Shown: positions 10,134-19,734, numbered from the stretch's first letter. The stretch: 64,000 bases of DNA from Cryobacterium sp. PH29-G1 (GCF_030063365.1 NZ_JASISY010000013.1:42325-106324); one strand, 5' to 3'. Numbers and translations: made by a program. The notes: generated by a model not told the origin, from the letters alone.

Positions 10134-12197
10134 ATGGCCTCCTTCGCGAACAATCCGTTTTTCGCCCGCAGCACCCTGCCCTACCAACTCCCGCCGTTTG
10201 CCGACATCACTGATGAGCACTACCGGCCGGCCTTTTTAGAGGGCATGACCGAGCAACTGGCCGAGATCGCTGAAATCACGGGCACAGCGGATGCCCCCAC
10301 CCTCGAGAACACGCTCGTCGCCCTCGAACGCAGTGGGCAAACACTCGCCCGGGTCGCAGAGGTCTTCTTCAATAAGAGTTCGTCTGATTCGAGCGACTTC
10401 ACCACCGCCCTCGAGGAAGAACTCGCACCCCTCCTCGCCGCACACGCCGACGCCATCCGCCTCGACCCGGCCCTGTACGCGCGCATCGCGACCCTGCACG
10501 AGCAGCGTTCGAGCCTCAACCTTGATGCTGAGTCGCTGTACCTGATCGAGCGGTACTTTACCGAGTTCACCCTCGCCGGGGCTGCTCTGAGCGACGACGA
10601 CAAGCAATCCCTGCGTGATTTCAACGCGCGTTTATCGACGCTGACGACCCGATTCGAAAAGAATCTTTTGGCCGACACGAATGACCTCGCGCTCGTTGTC
10701 GCCGATGTCGCCGAACTCGACGGGCTCAGCATCGGCGAAATCTCAGCTGCGGCCGAGGCTGCCACGGAACGCGGCCTCGTGGGCAAATATCTGATCAGCC
10801 TCGTTCTCCCCACCTCGCACCCCTACCTGGCGAGCCTCACCAACCGCGGGGTGCGCGAACGGTTACTCGCAGCGAGCCGAGCCCGCGGCATCCGCTCTGA
10901 TGCCGCCGGTGCCGCTAACGATAATCGACCGCTCGTCATCGAGATCACGCACCTGCGTGCCCAGCGGGCCCGACTGCTCGGGTTCGATTGCCATGCCGCC
11001 TACGTGACCGCCGACGAGACCGCCAAGACGCCCGGTGCCGTCTGGGATCTTCTCAGCCGCCTGGCCCCGGCGGCTGCCCGCAATGCCGGGGTGGAACAGG
11101 CCGACCTGCAGGCGGTGATCGACGCCGAGGGCGGGGGCTTTCAGCTGGCCGCGTGGGACTGGGCGTTCTACACCGAAAAGGTACGTCGGGCCAAGTACGA
11201 CGTTGACACGACCGCCATGCGCCCGTACTTCGAATTGGAAAGCGTTCTGACCAACGGGGTGTTCTACGCGGCAAACCAGCTGTACGGACTCACCTTCACC
11301 GCCCGGCCAGACCTGATCGGCTGGCACCCTGAATCACGGGTATTCGAGGTCGCCACTGAAACGGGCGCGTCCGTCGGGCTCTACATCGGCGACTTCTACA
11401 CCCGCGATTCCAAGCGCGGTGGCGCTTGGATGAACGCCCTGGTCTCCCAGTCAACGCTCCTGGACACCGATACGACCGTGGTCTGCAATAACCTCAACGT
11501 ATCCAAACCAGCCGCCGGTCAACCCACCCTGCTCACCTACGACCAGGTCACCACACTCTTCCACGAATTCGGCCATGCGCTACACGGATTGTTGGCACGT
11601 GCGACCTACCCCAAATTCTCGGGCACCAACGTGTACCGCGACTTCGTGGAGTTTCCCAGCCAGGTCAACGAAATGTGGATGCTCTGGCGCGAGGTGCTCA
11701 CTAACTACGCCCGCCACTACGAGACGGGAGCGGCGATGCCACAGCAGCTGGTGGACCGCATCCAGGCGTCATCGGCCTTCAACGAGGGCTTCCTGACCAG
11801 TGAATATCTCGCCGCAGCTCTGCTCGACCAGGCGTGGCACCGCATTGACGCCGACACCACCGTCACCGACGTGCCCAGTTTCGAAGCGGATGCCCTCGCC
11901 TCGGTTGCACTCGACAACCCGGTCGTGCCCACCCGCTATTCCAGCACCTACTTCGCGCACACATTCTCGGGCGGGTACGACGCCGGGTATTACTCGTACA
12001 TCTGGAGCGAGGTGCTGGATGCCGACACCGTTGAGTGGTTCAAGGACAATGGCGGCCTGACCCGGGCCAACGGCGAGCGTTTTCGTGACCGCCTGCTCGG
12101 AGTCGGTGGCACCATGGACCCGCTGGACGCGTACCGAAACTGGCGCGGTCGCGACGCCGAACTGCAGCCGCTGCTCGACCGGCGCGGTCTCAACTAG
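10134..12197 (+). CDS. dcp: M3-family zinc metallopeptidase, peptidyl-dipeptidase
   Basis: Degrades short peptides in the cytoplasm, probably releasing dipeptides. The 687-residue length matches E. coli Dcp (about 680). The zinc motif HEFGHALHG is centred at His477, with the downstream motif FVEFPSQVNEMW supplying the further Glu ligand region of M3 peptidases. The C-terminus has the family's SSTYFAHTFSGGYDAGYYSY motif that binds substrate. The ATG lies at the end of a 95-base gap from the divergent hydrolase. OpdA or another M3 oligopeptidase is an alternative label. Confidence 0.92.
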   Translation: MASFANNPFFARSTLPYQLPPFADITDEHYRPAFLEGMTEQLAEIAEITGTADAPTLENTLVALERSGQTLARVAEVFFNKSSSDSSDFTTALEEELAPLLAAHADAIRLDPALYARIATLHEQRSSLNLDAESLYLIERYFTEFTLAGAALSDDDKQSLRDFNARLSTLTTRFEKNLLADTNDLALVVADVAELDGLSIGEISAAAEAATERGLVGKYLISLVLPTSHPYLASLTNRGVRERLLAASRARGIRSDAAGAANDNRPLVIEITHLRAQRARLLGFDCHAAYVTADETAKTPGAVWDLLSRLAPAAARNAGVEQADLQAVIDAEGGGFQLAAWDWAFYTEKVRRAKYDVDTTAMRPYFELESVLTNGVFYAANQLYGLTFTARPDLIGWHPESRVFEVATETGASVGLYIGDFYTRDSKRGGAWMNALVSQSTLLDTDTTVVCNNLNVSKPAAGQPTLLTYDQVTTLFHEFGHALHGLLARATYPKFSGTNVYRDFVEFPSQVNEMWMLWREVLTNYARHYETGAAMPQQLVDRIQASSAFNEGFLTSEYLAAALLDQAWHRIDADTTVTDVPSFEADALASVALDNPVVPTRYSSTYFAHTFSGGYDAGYYSYIWSEVLDADTVEWFKDNGGLTRANGERFRDRLLGVGGTMDPLDAYRNWRGRDAELQPLLDRRGLN

Positions 12198-12350
12198 CTC
12201 GCCCCGACCACTGTTACCCCGCGGTATCTGAACGCGCCCCACCTGCTTGCACCCCACCTGCATGCGCCGCACGTGCATGCGCTGCAGAACCTGCCCGCGC
12301 CGCCCGAAACAGCGCGGCACGTGTCGTCTCGACGGCCCGACCGACAGCGC

Positions 12351-12455
12351 GACCAGCAGAGCAACCAGCAGAGCAACCAGCAGAGCAGGAGAGCAGGAGA
12401 GCAGGAGAGCAACAGAACACCAGAACACCAGAGCAACAGAGCAACAGAGCAACCA
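12351..12455 (+). repeat. Degenerate AGCAGAGCAACC-like repeat in a 366-bp intergenic region
   Basis: The gap from 12198 to 12563 has no credible gene. It opens with CTGCATGCGC-like degenerate repeats and then has about 100 bases of purine/A-rich degenerate repeats built from AGCAGAGCAACC, AGGAGAGC and AACACCAG units. Its composition is quite unlike the flanking genes. The likely promoter of the DUF222/HNH gene is in the last 90 bases, before GGGAG and the ATG at 12564. Confidence 0.8.
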
Positions 12456-12563
12456 GCCTCGACCGATAGAACACCGGTTCTCCACAGGGGATGTGTTCGG
12501 TTTCTTCTCCACAGATTGCGAGCTTTTCTCGGCTTTGTCGGTGGTGGGTGGGAGAATTGGGGT

Positions 12564-14375
12564 ATGAACAGCCTCGCTGATGAGCTTCGATGGGCGGCCG
12601 ACCGGGTCGCCTCCCTCGGCGATTGCAGCGCGGCGTTTGACGCCCTGCCCGAGGCCGATGTGCTCAGCGGCCAGCGGTCGTTGGCGGAGGCACGGCGGCT
12701 GCTGGACGTGTTCGCGGCGTGGATGGCCGGCACCGTCGCCCGCCGGTCCCGGCCCGAGCTCGGCCGCGAGGGCCTGGCCGCACGACAGGGGTTCGCGTCG
12801 CCGGAGGCCATGATTCAGCACGTGAACGGCTCCAGCCGCGGCGAAGCGGTCAAGCTGGTCGCGTCGGGCACGCTGATGGCTGAAACGGATGCCGCGGAAC
12901 GGGCCGCCCAGCTGGCTGCCGAGGCGGCTGCCGCGCTGACGGGTGCTAGTGGTGGAACGGATACTGGCGGTCCGAACAGCCCAGCCGACGGTCCCGGTGA
13001 CGGAATAGGCGACGGCAGAGGCGACGGGATCGCCGAGGGTATCGCCAAGGATCTAGGCGACGTGCCGTGGCAGGCGCCGATCGTGCATGCCGTTGCCGCC
13101 GGCACCCTCACGGTCGATCAGGCCGACGCCCTCCGGCGCGGGCTGGGCGACATCGACCAGGCCGTGTCCGCGCCGATCCTGCGCGATGCGCTGTCGGTGC
13201 TCGTGCCGGAGGTGACCGGGTTGAACGTGGAGCTGGTGTACCGGCGGGCGCGTCGACTGCGCGACCACCTCGACGAGGCCGGCATTCGGGCGCGGGAGAA
13301 GCAGGCCCGCGACGACACCAAATTCAAGCTGTTCCGCCGGCACGACGGCATGGTCGTGCTCAGCGGACTGCTCGCGCCCGAGCAGGGCGAGTACTGGCTC
13401 AGCGCCTACGACTGCCTCACCAGTCCCCGCCGCGGCGGCGTGCGCTTCGTCGACACGGAGCAAGCGGCCTGGGCTGAACGCATCAAGAACGACCCGCGCA
13501 CCGTCGACCAGATCGCCGCCGACGCGTTCACCACACTGCTGAAAACCGGCACCGACGCCGACCCCACCCGAATGTATGGCGGACGCCACCCCGCAGTGCG
13601 CATCATCGTCACCCACACCGACCTGAAAAACGCCGGACTCGTGCCCGCCGACGAACGCGACCCGGCCGACCCGGCCGACCCGGCCGGCGCAGCCGGCGCA
13701 GCCGGCGCAGCCGGCGCGACCGCGGAAGCGGAGTTGCGCGCTGCCACTGCGGCCGCGGCCGCGGGGGCAGCCTCGACAGAGCCGTCGACAGAGCCAGTGA
13801 CAGGGCCGGCGACAGTGCCGGCGTCAGTGCCGGCGTCAGTGCCGGCGTCAGTGCCGGCGTCAGTGCCGGCGTCGCCGGCCCGCATCGGGCACGGCTTCCT
13901 CGAGGGCAACCCCGCCCCGATCTCCCTCGAAACGGTGCAGCAGATTCTCTGCAACACCGGCCAGCTACGTCTACTACTGGACGAGGCGGGGCATCCACTC
14001 AAACTCGGCCGCAGCCAACGCACCTTCAGCGAAGCCCAACGCGTAGCCATCGGCATGCGCGACGGCGGCTGCATGTTCCTGGACTGCGACATGCCACCCT
14101 CCCGATCCGAAGTGCACCACGCCGACCACTGGGTACGCGACTCCGGCACCACCGATATCGACGTCGGACTCCTGCTCTGCGCTCCGTGCCACCGCCGACT
14201 CCACCAGGAAGGCTGGCAGATCATCGCCGACCACGGCCGGTTCTGGCTGCAACCACCCGCAACAATCGACCCACACCAAACACCGATCGCCCTGCACAGC
14301 AAAAACCCCCTCCTGCTCGAACTCCACCCGGTACAAGACTCAAAACAACACCAGCCCAACGCCAAAACAGGCTGA
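12564..14375 (+). CDS. DUF222/HNH endonuclease-domain protein (13E12 family)
   Basis: A 603-residue protein with an N-terminal DUF222 domain (LADELRWAADRVASLGD through the WLSAYDCLTSPRRGG region) and a C-terminal HNH domain: the MRDGGCMFLDCDMPPSRSEV segment, then HHADHWVRDSGTTD and CAPCHRRLHQEGW, giving the two Cys pairs and HH/N/H residues expected. Between them is a low-complexity linker of Ala/Gly/Pro/Asp and VPAS repeats, about residues 370-440, encoded by short tandem repeats. This family is multicopy in many actinobacteria and its function is unknown. The ATG at 12564 is preceded by GGGAG; a longer frame would start inside the intergenic repeat. Confidence 0.9.
   Translation: MNSLADELRWAADRVASLGDCSAAFDALPEADVLSGQRSLAEARRLLDVFAAWMAGTVARRSRPELGREGLAARQGFASPEAMIQHVNGSSRGEAVKLVASGTLMAETDAAERAAQLAAEAAAALTGASGGTDTGGPNSPADGPGDGIGDGRGDGIAEGIAKDLGDVPWQAPIVHAVAAGTLTVDQADALRRGLGDIDQAVSAPILRDALSVLVPEVTGLNVELVYRRARRLRDHLDEAGIRAREKQARDDTKFKLFRRHDGMVVLSGLLAPEQGEYWLSAYDCLTSPRRGGVRFVDTEQAAWAERIKNDPRTVDQIAADAFTTLLKTGTDADPTRMYGGRHPAVRIIVTHTDLKNAGLVPADERDPADPADPAGAAGAAGAAGATAEAELRAATAAAAAGAASTEPSTEPVTGPATVPASVPASVPASVPASVPASPARIGHGFLEGNPAPISLETVQQILCNTGQLRLLLDEAGHPLKLGRSQRTFSEAQRVAIGMRDGGCMFLDCDMPPSRSEVHHADHWVRDSGTTDIDVGLLLCAPCHRRLHQEGWQIIADHGRFWLQPPATIDPHQTPIALHSKNPLLLELHPVQDSKQHQPNAKTG
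13815..13874 (+). repeat. 12-bp tandem repeat inside the HNH gene linker
   Basis: Five copies of GTGCCGGCGTCA encode a VPAS tetrapeptide array. A second array, GACCCGGCC followed by GGCGCAGCC units (about 13659-13717), encodes the ADP and AGA repeats just upstream. Units are multiples of three, so slippage would change linker length without a frameshift. Confidence 0.9.
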
Positions 14376-14445
14376 CGCCAGCACACGGAACGACCGACCG
14401 GGCGATCACGACAAGCTCGATCCACGGGCGTGTTCGACAAACTCT

Positions 14446-14506
14446 TCGGACGGACGGACGGACAGACAGACAGACAGACAAACAGACAGGCAGACAGACA
14501 GACAGA
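14446..14506 (+). repeat. GACG/GACA tetranucleotide microsatellite
   Basis: About 14 tetranucleotide units (GGAC then AGAC, with two variants) lie in the 271-bp gap after the HNH gene, between 14376 and 14646. No gene or clear terminator is seen in this gap. Four-base units are not frame-neutral, which agrees with its intergenic place. Confidence 0.92.
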
Positions 14507-14646
14507 GGGGGCGCTGCCAGCGGTCGCAGCGGGATCGTCGGCATCATCGGGCGCGAGGCTATGAGTCAGGAGCGCATCTTTCCAGCCGCTGTACCCTCAA
14601 TAGTGGTGATGCGCGGCTGGTTGATCGCGGTGTAGTCTCTGGGGCC

Positions 14647-15456
14647 ATGGACACTCGAGCAGGTCGAGCAGGTCGAGCAGGTCGAGCAGGTCGAGCAGGT
14701 CGAGCAGGTCGAGACCAAGGTACCGGTCGGCGTCGTTTTCTGTGGAGCACCGCCGCGGTCTTGGCTGCGATGCTCCTAAGCGGGTTGATCCTTCACTACC
14801 TCCGCGAGAATGTCGACAGCTCGGTGCCGGGGTGGCCCCTTCTCAGCGGAACGGCGAGTCTGCTCTATGCCGATGGTGAAGCCAATCTCTGGGCGTGGAT
14901 ATCCGGGCTCCTGCTCGCGAGCGTTGGCGTCGTCCTCTGTATTGTCGGTGCGGCTGCCCACAACGAGGGGTCGACCGGGACACCATATTTTCTTCTGGGA
15001 GCGGTCGCCGTCGAGATGTCCGCCGATGAGATTGCTCAGCTCCATGAGAAATTGGCCAGGTTCAATCCAGGCCAAACGTTTACCTTCAGCTGGCTCACCC
15101 TCGGGGTGCCGCTGGCCATCGTCGCCGGCATCATCGTGCTCTGGATTGCACGACACATCGACCTAAACCTCCGTCGCCGCCTCATCGTGGCCGGCATCAT
15201 CTATTTGCTCGGCGCGGTCGGGGTGGAAGCAATCAGCGGCGTCGCCGTGGGTGGGCACCAGGACGACCTGGCTCGGGCCAGCCTGGAGTACCACGTCTTG
15301 CTCGGTATCGAGGAGGGACTCGAGGTGACGGGGGCCCTTCTGGCTCTCGCCGCAGCCCTCTACGCTCTGAGCATCGAACGCACGGCGGCCGGAATCCTTG
15401 TGCGAACGCGGAGCGGCCGCTCCGCCGCGAGCCAGCACCCTCCGCACCTGGAGTGA
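14647..15456 (+). CDS. Six-helix membrane protein of unknown function with a repeat-encoded N-terminus
   Basis: A 269-residue protein with about six hydrophobic segments, beginning WSTAAVLAAMLLSGLILHY. Between the third and fourth helices is the acidic motif EMSADEIAQLHEKLARF, and between later helices GGHQDDLARASLEYHVLLGIEEGLE; the conserved-looking His/Glu/Asp residues may be functional. I do not recognise a named family. The N-terminus before the first helix is six to seven copies of Ala-Gly-Arg encoded by a 9-bp repeat, so the start is uncertain, although no better start precedes the first helix and the upstream ribosome site is weak. Confidence 0.7.
   Translation: MDTRAGRAGRAGRAGRAGRAGRDQGTGRRRFLWSTAAVLAAMLLSGLILHYLRENVDSSVPGWPLLSGTASLLYADGEANLWAWISGLLLASVGVVLCIVGAAAHNEGSTGTPYFLLGAVAVEMSADEIAQLHEKLARFNPGQTFTFSWLTLGVPLAIVAGIIVLWIARHIDLNLRRRLIVAGIIYLLGAVGVEAISGVAVGGHQDDLARASLEYHVLLGIEEGLEVTGALLALAAALYALSIERTAAGILVRTRSGRSAASQHPPHLE
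14656..14709 (+). repeat. Six perfect copies of a 9-bp repeat
   Basis: CGAGCAGGT is repeated six times without a mismatch at the beginning of the membrane-protein gene, giving AGR tripeptides directly before the first membrane helix. The unit keeps the frame, so copy number could vary without disrupting the protein. Confidence 0.95.
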
Positions 15457-15486
15457 ACATCCGACACGACTACTCGTCGCAAACAG

Positions 15487-16704
15487 CTAACCCGCGCTGG
15501 GTCGGCGTGAACCGAGCCAGAGCGTGAAGATTCCGCCCACGACGAGGCCCCAGAATGCAGAGCCGATACCGACGACTGTAATGCCCGACGCCGTCACCAG
15601 AAATGTCGCTATGGCGCTGATCCGATGCTCTGGTTCCTCCAGTGCACCAATGAGACTGGTGATCAGGGCGCCCAGCAGTGCCAGTCCCGCGACAGCGACA
15701 ATGAGGATCGGGGGTGACGCTGCCACCAGGGCCGTCGCCAGCCCGGCCCCGAGACCGAGCACAAGGTAGCCAAAGCCGGACGCGACCGTGGCGACCCACC
15801 GTTTGCCCGGGTCGCTATGGGAGTCCGGGCTGGCCATCAGTGCCGCCGTGATCGCTGCCAGATTGGTGCTGTGCGCTCCGAACACGGAGCTCACCATGGT
15901 GCCGACCCCCGACCAGATCAGCACCGATCGCGGCGGCGGCCGATACCCGAAGGTGGCTAGCACGGCGAAGCCGGGAACGTTCTGGCCTGCCATGGTCACG
16001 ATGAACAGCGGCACGCCCAGACTCACTATGACCAGCGGGTCGAAGACCGGAGCGATCAGCATCAGAGCGGGAGCGGATGTCGACACACTCAGCCAATCCG
16101 TTCCGGCGGTTACTCCGATGCCGATGGCCGCCACGACCATCGCGGCCGGAACCGCCCAGCGCGGCGCCAAGCGGTACAGCACGAGCCAGACGAGCACGAC
16201 CGGCAGCGCCAACAGCGGTCGCTCAATCGAAGCCTGAATGGGCGCCAGACAGATTGGAAAAAGGATGCCGGCCAGCATTGCCGCCGCCAGCGGCTTCGGA
16301 ATGCTAGTAATGACCCGACCGAGTCGTGGCCACAGACCCGACAGCACTATGAGCGCGCCGCAGACGAGAAAAGCCCCGATGGCTGCACCGAAGTCGTCGG
16401 TGGAGGCCCCGGCCGCAACCAAAAGCGCTGCCCCAGGCGTTGACCACGCGAATGAAATCGGCATACGAAAATGCCAGGGAAGTGCAATGCAGAGCGCGCC
16501 CACCATCAGGCACAGCGCGAGAAGACCTGAAGACGCTTGAGTCTCCGTCGCCCCGACGGCCCGCAACCCGGCAACGACCAGCACGAACGAGCTCGCGAAG
16601 CCGGTGATCGCCGCCACGATTCCAGTCGAGATCGGCTGGACCAGCCCCCGCGCACCGCCCCTCACGCCGCTCCCACCGTTTGGGTCCTCATCCGTTCCCC
16701 GCAC
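15487..16704 (-). CDS. BenE-family transporter (benzoate/H+ symporter-like)
   Basis: A 405-residue inner-membrane transporter with about twelve hydrophobic segments. The N-terminal part has PISTGIVAAITGFASSF, and HFRMPISFAWSTPGAALL is the characteristic motif of the BenE/YdcO family; MAGQNVPGFAVL and FGAHSTNLAAITAAL are further family hallmarks. BenE of Acinetobacter imports benzoate with protons. No benzoate-catabolic genes are nearby, so the substrate is open. It is convergent to the upstream membrane-protein gene and separated by a repeat-bearing gap from clpX. Confidence 0.92.
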   Translation of the reverse strand: MRGTDEDPNGGSGVRGGARGLVQPISTGIVAAITGFASSFVLVVAGLRAVGATETQASSGLLALCLMVGALCIALPWHFRMPISFAWSTPGAALLVAAGASTDDFGAAIGAFLVCGALIVLSGLWPRLGRVITSIPKPLAAAMLAGILFPICLAPIQASIERPLLALPVVLVWLVLYRLAPRWAVPAAMVVAAIGIGVTAGTDWLSVSTSAPALMLIAPVFDPLVIVSLGVPLFIVTMAGQNVPGFAVLATFGYRPPPRSVLIWSGVGTMVSSVFGAHSTNLAAITAALMASPDSHSDPGKRWVATVASGFGYLVLGLGAGLATALVAASPPILIVAVAGLALLGALITSLIGALEEPEHRISAIATFLVTASGITVVGIGSAFWGLVVGGIFTLWLGSRRPSAG

Positions 16705-16828
16705 ACAATCGTTAGCGCACCGGCTTATTTTCCTGGTTCAGACATATCGGCACAGACAGATCCGTGCAGAGCCCACCACCACGATACTGACGAGCACCGA
16801 GATTGATGACCGCTGTCTGTTACTGATG

Positions 16829-16883
16829 GACACCGTTACTGATAGACACCGTTACTGATAGACACCGTTACTGACGGACACCG
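16829..16883 (+). repeat. 16-bp tandem repeat between benE-like gene and clpX
   Basis: About three and a half copies of GACACCGTTACTGATA, with a degenerate copy just before them (from about 16814), occupy most of the gap 16705-16898. The array ends only about fifteen bases past the clpX stop codon, so it would be transcribed into the clpX 3' end. No T-run hairpin is visible. Confidence 0.93.
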
Positions 16884-16898
16884 CGCCGCGCGCCTCGG

Positions 16899-18176
16899 TC
16901 AGGCCGACTTCACCTGACGAGTCTTGTGCAACACCAGTTCGGCTGGCGCGTTGTTCAACACGGTGTCGCGGGTGATGATCACGCGCTCCACGTCGGTGCT
17001 CGAGGGCACCTCGAACATGACCGGGCCGAGTACCTCTTCGAGGATGGCACGTAGTCCGCGGGCACCCGTCTTGCGCAGCACGGCGAGATCCGCGATAGCT
17101 TCCAACGCCGGCTGCTCGAACTCGAGCTCGACGCCGTCAAGCTCAAACATGCGCTGGTACTGCCGAACCAATGCATTCTTCGGCACGGTCAGAATCTGCA
17201 TGAGTGCCACCTGATCAAGCTGGGTGACGGTCGTGACCACGGGAAGACGGCCGATGAACTCGGGGATCAGCCCGAATTTGTGCAGATCTTCGGGCAGAAC
17301 CTCACTGAACAGATTGACGTCGTCACCCTTGATGTGCAGGGACGCCCCAAAACCGATGCCTTTTTTACCGGCGCGGGACGAGATGATGTCTTCGAGGCCA
17401 GCGAAGGCGCCGGCCACGATGAACAGCACATTCGTGGTGTCGACCTGAATGAATTCCTGATGGGGATGCTTGCGCCCACCCTGCGGGGGCACGGACGCGA
17501 TCGTTCCCTCGAGGATTTTCAGGAGCGCCTGTTGCACGCCTTCGCCCGAGACATCGCGGGTGATCGACGGATTCTCGGCCTTGCGGGCGATCTTGTCGAT
17601 TTCATCGATGTAGATAATGCCGGTCTCGGCCCGCTTGACGTCGTAGTCCGCGGCCTGAAGCAGCTTGAGCAGAATGTTCTCGACGTCTTCGCCGACGTAG
17701 CCGGCCTCGGTGAGGGCCGTCGCATCCGCTACGGCAAAAGGAACGTTCAGACGTTTCGCCAGAGTCTGGGCCAGATAGGTTTTACCGCACCCGGTCGGAC
17801 CGATGAGCAGAATGTTGGATTTGGCGATCTCAACGTCGTCGTGAATGGCTTCGGCGGCGGTGAGCGTAGCCCGGGACCGCACCCGCTTGTAGTGGTTGTA
17901 GACGGCGACAGCGAGGGCGCGCTTGGCGGGTTCCTGGCCGATGACGTATTCCTCGAGGAAGCCAAAGATCTCTTTGGGCTTGGGGAGGTCGAATTCACTG
18001 GCGGCGGCTTCAGAGCCGGCTTCGGCCAGGCGCTCTTCAATGATTTCATTGCACAGCTCGACGCATTCGTCGCAGATGTACACGCCGGGGCCAGCAATGA
18101 GCTGTTGTACCTGCTTCTGGCTCTTTCCGCAGAAGGAACATTTGAGCAGGTCGGCACTTTCTCCGATTCGGGCCAT
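16899..18176 (-). CDS. clpX: ATP-dependent Clp protease ATP-binding subunit ClpX
   Basis: Unfolds and feeds substrates into the ClpP chamber. The 425-residue protein has the N-terminal zinc-binding domain with Cys13, Cys16, Cys35 and Cys38, Walker A GPTGCGKT, Walker [12 protein letters not shown], the sensor-2 region, and the IGF-type ClpP-binding loop as GIGFGA. The ATG at 18176 has GGAGG upstream; the longer open frame to 18251 lacks a good ribosome site. It lies downstream of clpP1-clpP2 in the same direction, separated by a GC-rich hairpin, so expression could be partly uncoupled. Confidence 0.98.
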   Translation of the reverse strand: MARIGESADLLKCSFCGKSQKQVQQLIAGPGVYICDECVELCNEIIEERLAEAGSEAAASEFDLPKPKEIFGFLEEYVIGQEPAKRALAVAVYNHYKRVRSRATLTAAEAIHDDVEIAKSNILLIGPTGCGKTYLAQTLAKRLNVPFAVADATALTEAGYVGEDVENILLKLLQAADYDVKRAETGIIYIDEIDKIARKAENPSITRDVSGEGVQQALLKILEGTIASVPPQGGRKHPHQEFIQVDTTNVLFIVAGAFAGLEDIISSRAGKKGIGFGASLHIKGDDVNLFSEVLPEDLHKFGLIPEFIGRLPVVTTVTQLDQVALMQILTVPKNALVRQYQRMFELDGVELEFEQPALEAIADLAVLRKTGARGLRAILEEVLGPVMFEVPSSTDVERVIITRDTVLNNAPAELVLHKTRQVKSA

Positions 18177-18259
18177 GTCAGCCTCCTCCATTGGTCTCGG
18201 TGCAATTGAGCCTAGCCTGTGCATCCGACACTTGCGTGCAGCACGCCACAAACCGAAAC

Positions 18260-18285
18260 GGCGCGCCGCCCGAAGGCGACGCGCC
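18260..18285 (-). terminator. GC-rich hairpin between clpP2 and clpX
   Basis: GGCGCG and CGCGCC arms with an inner CGCC/GGCG stem form an eleven-pair hairpin with one mismatch and a CGAA loop, 25 bases beyond the clpP2 stop. On the minus strand it is followed by TTTCGG rather than a long U-run. It could be a partial terminator or an RNA-stability element that sets clpP:clpX ratio. Confidence 0.5.
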
Positions 18286-18309
18286 GGTCAGGGGGCTTCA
18301 GGTCACAGG

Positions 18310-18993
18310 CTATTTAACCAACATCGGAAGGTTCTTACGGCTGGTCAGAACCTGGTCGATCAGGCCATATTCGAGGGCATCCGCCGCGCTCATGATCTTG
18401 TCGCGGTCGATGTCCTTATTGACCTGCTCAACGCTCCGGTTGGAGTGGTGTGCCAGCGTCTCTTCGAGCCACACGCGCATGCGCAGAATCTCGGCCGCCT
18501 GAATCTCGATGTCCGAGGCCTGGCCACCGCCCTGGCCACCAACCGAGGGCTGGTGGATAAGAATGCGCGCGTTCGGCAGTGCCAGACGTTTGCCCGGGGT
18601 TCCGCCGGCGAGCAGCACGGCCGCAGCGGATGCCGCCTGTCCGAGGCACACCGTCATCACGTGTGGGCGAATATACTGCATGGTGTCGTAAATCGCTGTC
18701 ATGGCCGTGAATGAACCGCCGGGCGAGTTGATGTACATCGTGATGTCGCGGTCCGGGTCCTGGCTCTCGAGCACGAGCAGCTGGGCCATTACGTCGTCGG
18801 CCGAGGCATCGTCTACCTGCACGCCCAAGAAGATGATCCGATCTTCGAACAGCTTGGCGTAGGGATCCTGGCGCTTGTAGCCGTAGGCGGTGCGCTCTTC
18901 AAAGGTGGGCAGGATGTAGCGGGAGTCGGGCATGTTCGTGGTCGAGCCGCCCATCGAGCTGTAGGCCGTTCCACCGAATGTGGGGATAGTCAT
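18310..18993 (-). CDS. clpP2: ATP-dependent Clp protease proteolytic subunit ClpP2
   Basis: Serine protease subunit of the Clp complex. Of 227 residues, the catalytic triad is visible as Ser122 in GQAASAA, His147 in ILIHQPS and Asp198 in DIDRDK. The N-terminus carries an extra ~30-residue segment with the [14 protein letters not shown] motif usual for actinobacterial ClpP2. Start may be this ATG or the ATG at residue 21. It is 27 bases downstream of clpP1; in actinobacteria ClpP1 and ClpP2 form a mixed tetradecamer. Confidence 0.97.
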   Translation of the reverse strand: MTIPTFGGTAYSSMGGSTTNMPDSRYILPTFEERTAYGYKRQDPYAKLFEDRIIFLGVQVDDASADDVMAQLLVLESQDPDRDITMYINSPGGSFTAMTAIYDTMQYIRPHVMTVCLGQAASAAAVLLAGGTPGKRLALPNARILIHQPSVGGQGGGQASDIEIQAAEILRMRVWLEETLAHHSNRSVEQVNKDIDRDKIMSAADALEYGLIDQVLTSRKNLPMLVK

Positions 18994-19020
18994 GATTTCT
19001 TCCTGTTCAGTTTCGGTGGA

Positions 19021-19617
19021 CTACTTGGTGGCGTCGGGATCGGTACCGCCGCCACCGATGACGTCCGAAGCGGATGAGCGGAGGTGATCGACGAAGCCGT
19101 ACTCGAGGGCTTCCTCTGCGCTGAACCAGTTGTCGCGGTCACCGTCGGCGTTGATCTGCTCGGGGGTCTTGCCGGTCTGTGCTGCGGTGATCTCCGACAG
19201 TCGCTGCTTCATATCGAGAATGAGGCGCGCCTGGGTCTGAATGTCGGCAGCGGTGCCGCCGAATCCTCCGGACGGCTGGTGCAGAAGCACGCGGGCGTTC
19301 GGGGTGATGTACCGCTTGCCCTTGGTGCCCGAGGTGAGCAGGAACTGCCCCATCGAGGCGGCCATGCCGATTCCGACGGTGACGATGTCGTTCGGCACGA
19401 ATTGCATCGTGTCGTAGATCGCCATTCCGGCGGTGATCGAACCACCGGGAGAGTTGATGTAGAGATAAATGTCGCGGTTGGAATCTTCGGCTGCCAGCAA
19501 CAGGATCTTGGCGCAGATCTCGTTGGCATTTTCGTCACGGACCTCTGAGCCGAGCCAGATGATGCGGTCCTTCAGCAGTCGGTCAAATACACCGTTAGTG
19601 GGTGTCGGGTCGGCCAT
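19021..19617 (-). CDS. clpP1: ATP-dependent Clp protease proteolytic subunit ClpP1
   Basis: Serine protease subunit, 198 residues, with triad Ser88 (GMAASMGQF), His113 (LLHQPSGG) and Asp162 (GDRDNWF). [16 protein letters not shown] matches the substrate-binding strand. It is the first gene of the clpP1-clpP2-clpX group on the minus strand and is separated from tig by the tig terminator and an upstream region with a ClgR-like site. Confidence 0.97.
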   Translation of the reverse strand: MADPTPTNGVFDRLLKDRIIWLGSEVRDENANEICAKILLLAAEDSNRDIYLYINSPGGSITAGMAIYDTMQFVPNDIVTVGIGMAASMGQFLLTSGTKGKRYITPNARVLLHQPSGGFGGTAADIQTQARLILDMKQRLSEITAAQTGKTPEQINADGDRDNWFSAEEALEYGFVDHLRSSASDVIGGGGTDPDATK

Positions 19618-19682
19618 GTCGTGCTCCGTTTCAGTTGTCGCTTCTCAATGAATCTATCGGAGCGCGCGCATGAAAACGGCTC

Positions 19683-19700
19683 TGTTCGCCCTCGGCAGAT
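19683..19700 (-). promoter_or_regulatory. Possible ClgR operator upstream of clpP1
   Basis: On the minus strand this region reads TCTGCCGAGGGCGAACAG, which fits the second half of the published ClgR consensus (RGCGWWS) exactly and the first half with a couple of mismatches. It lies about 70-80 bases upstream of the clpP1 start, where ClgR sites activate clpP1P2 in other actinobacteria. The match is by eye. Confidence 0.4.
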
Positions 19701-19734
19701 TACCGGCCGCCATATACAGCCCCTGCGGCATGCA

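Noticed and set aside
8304..16883. Tandem arrays as CRISPR
   Set aside because: Units of 9-16 bp are contiguous without unique spacers, and there are no cas genes in the window.
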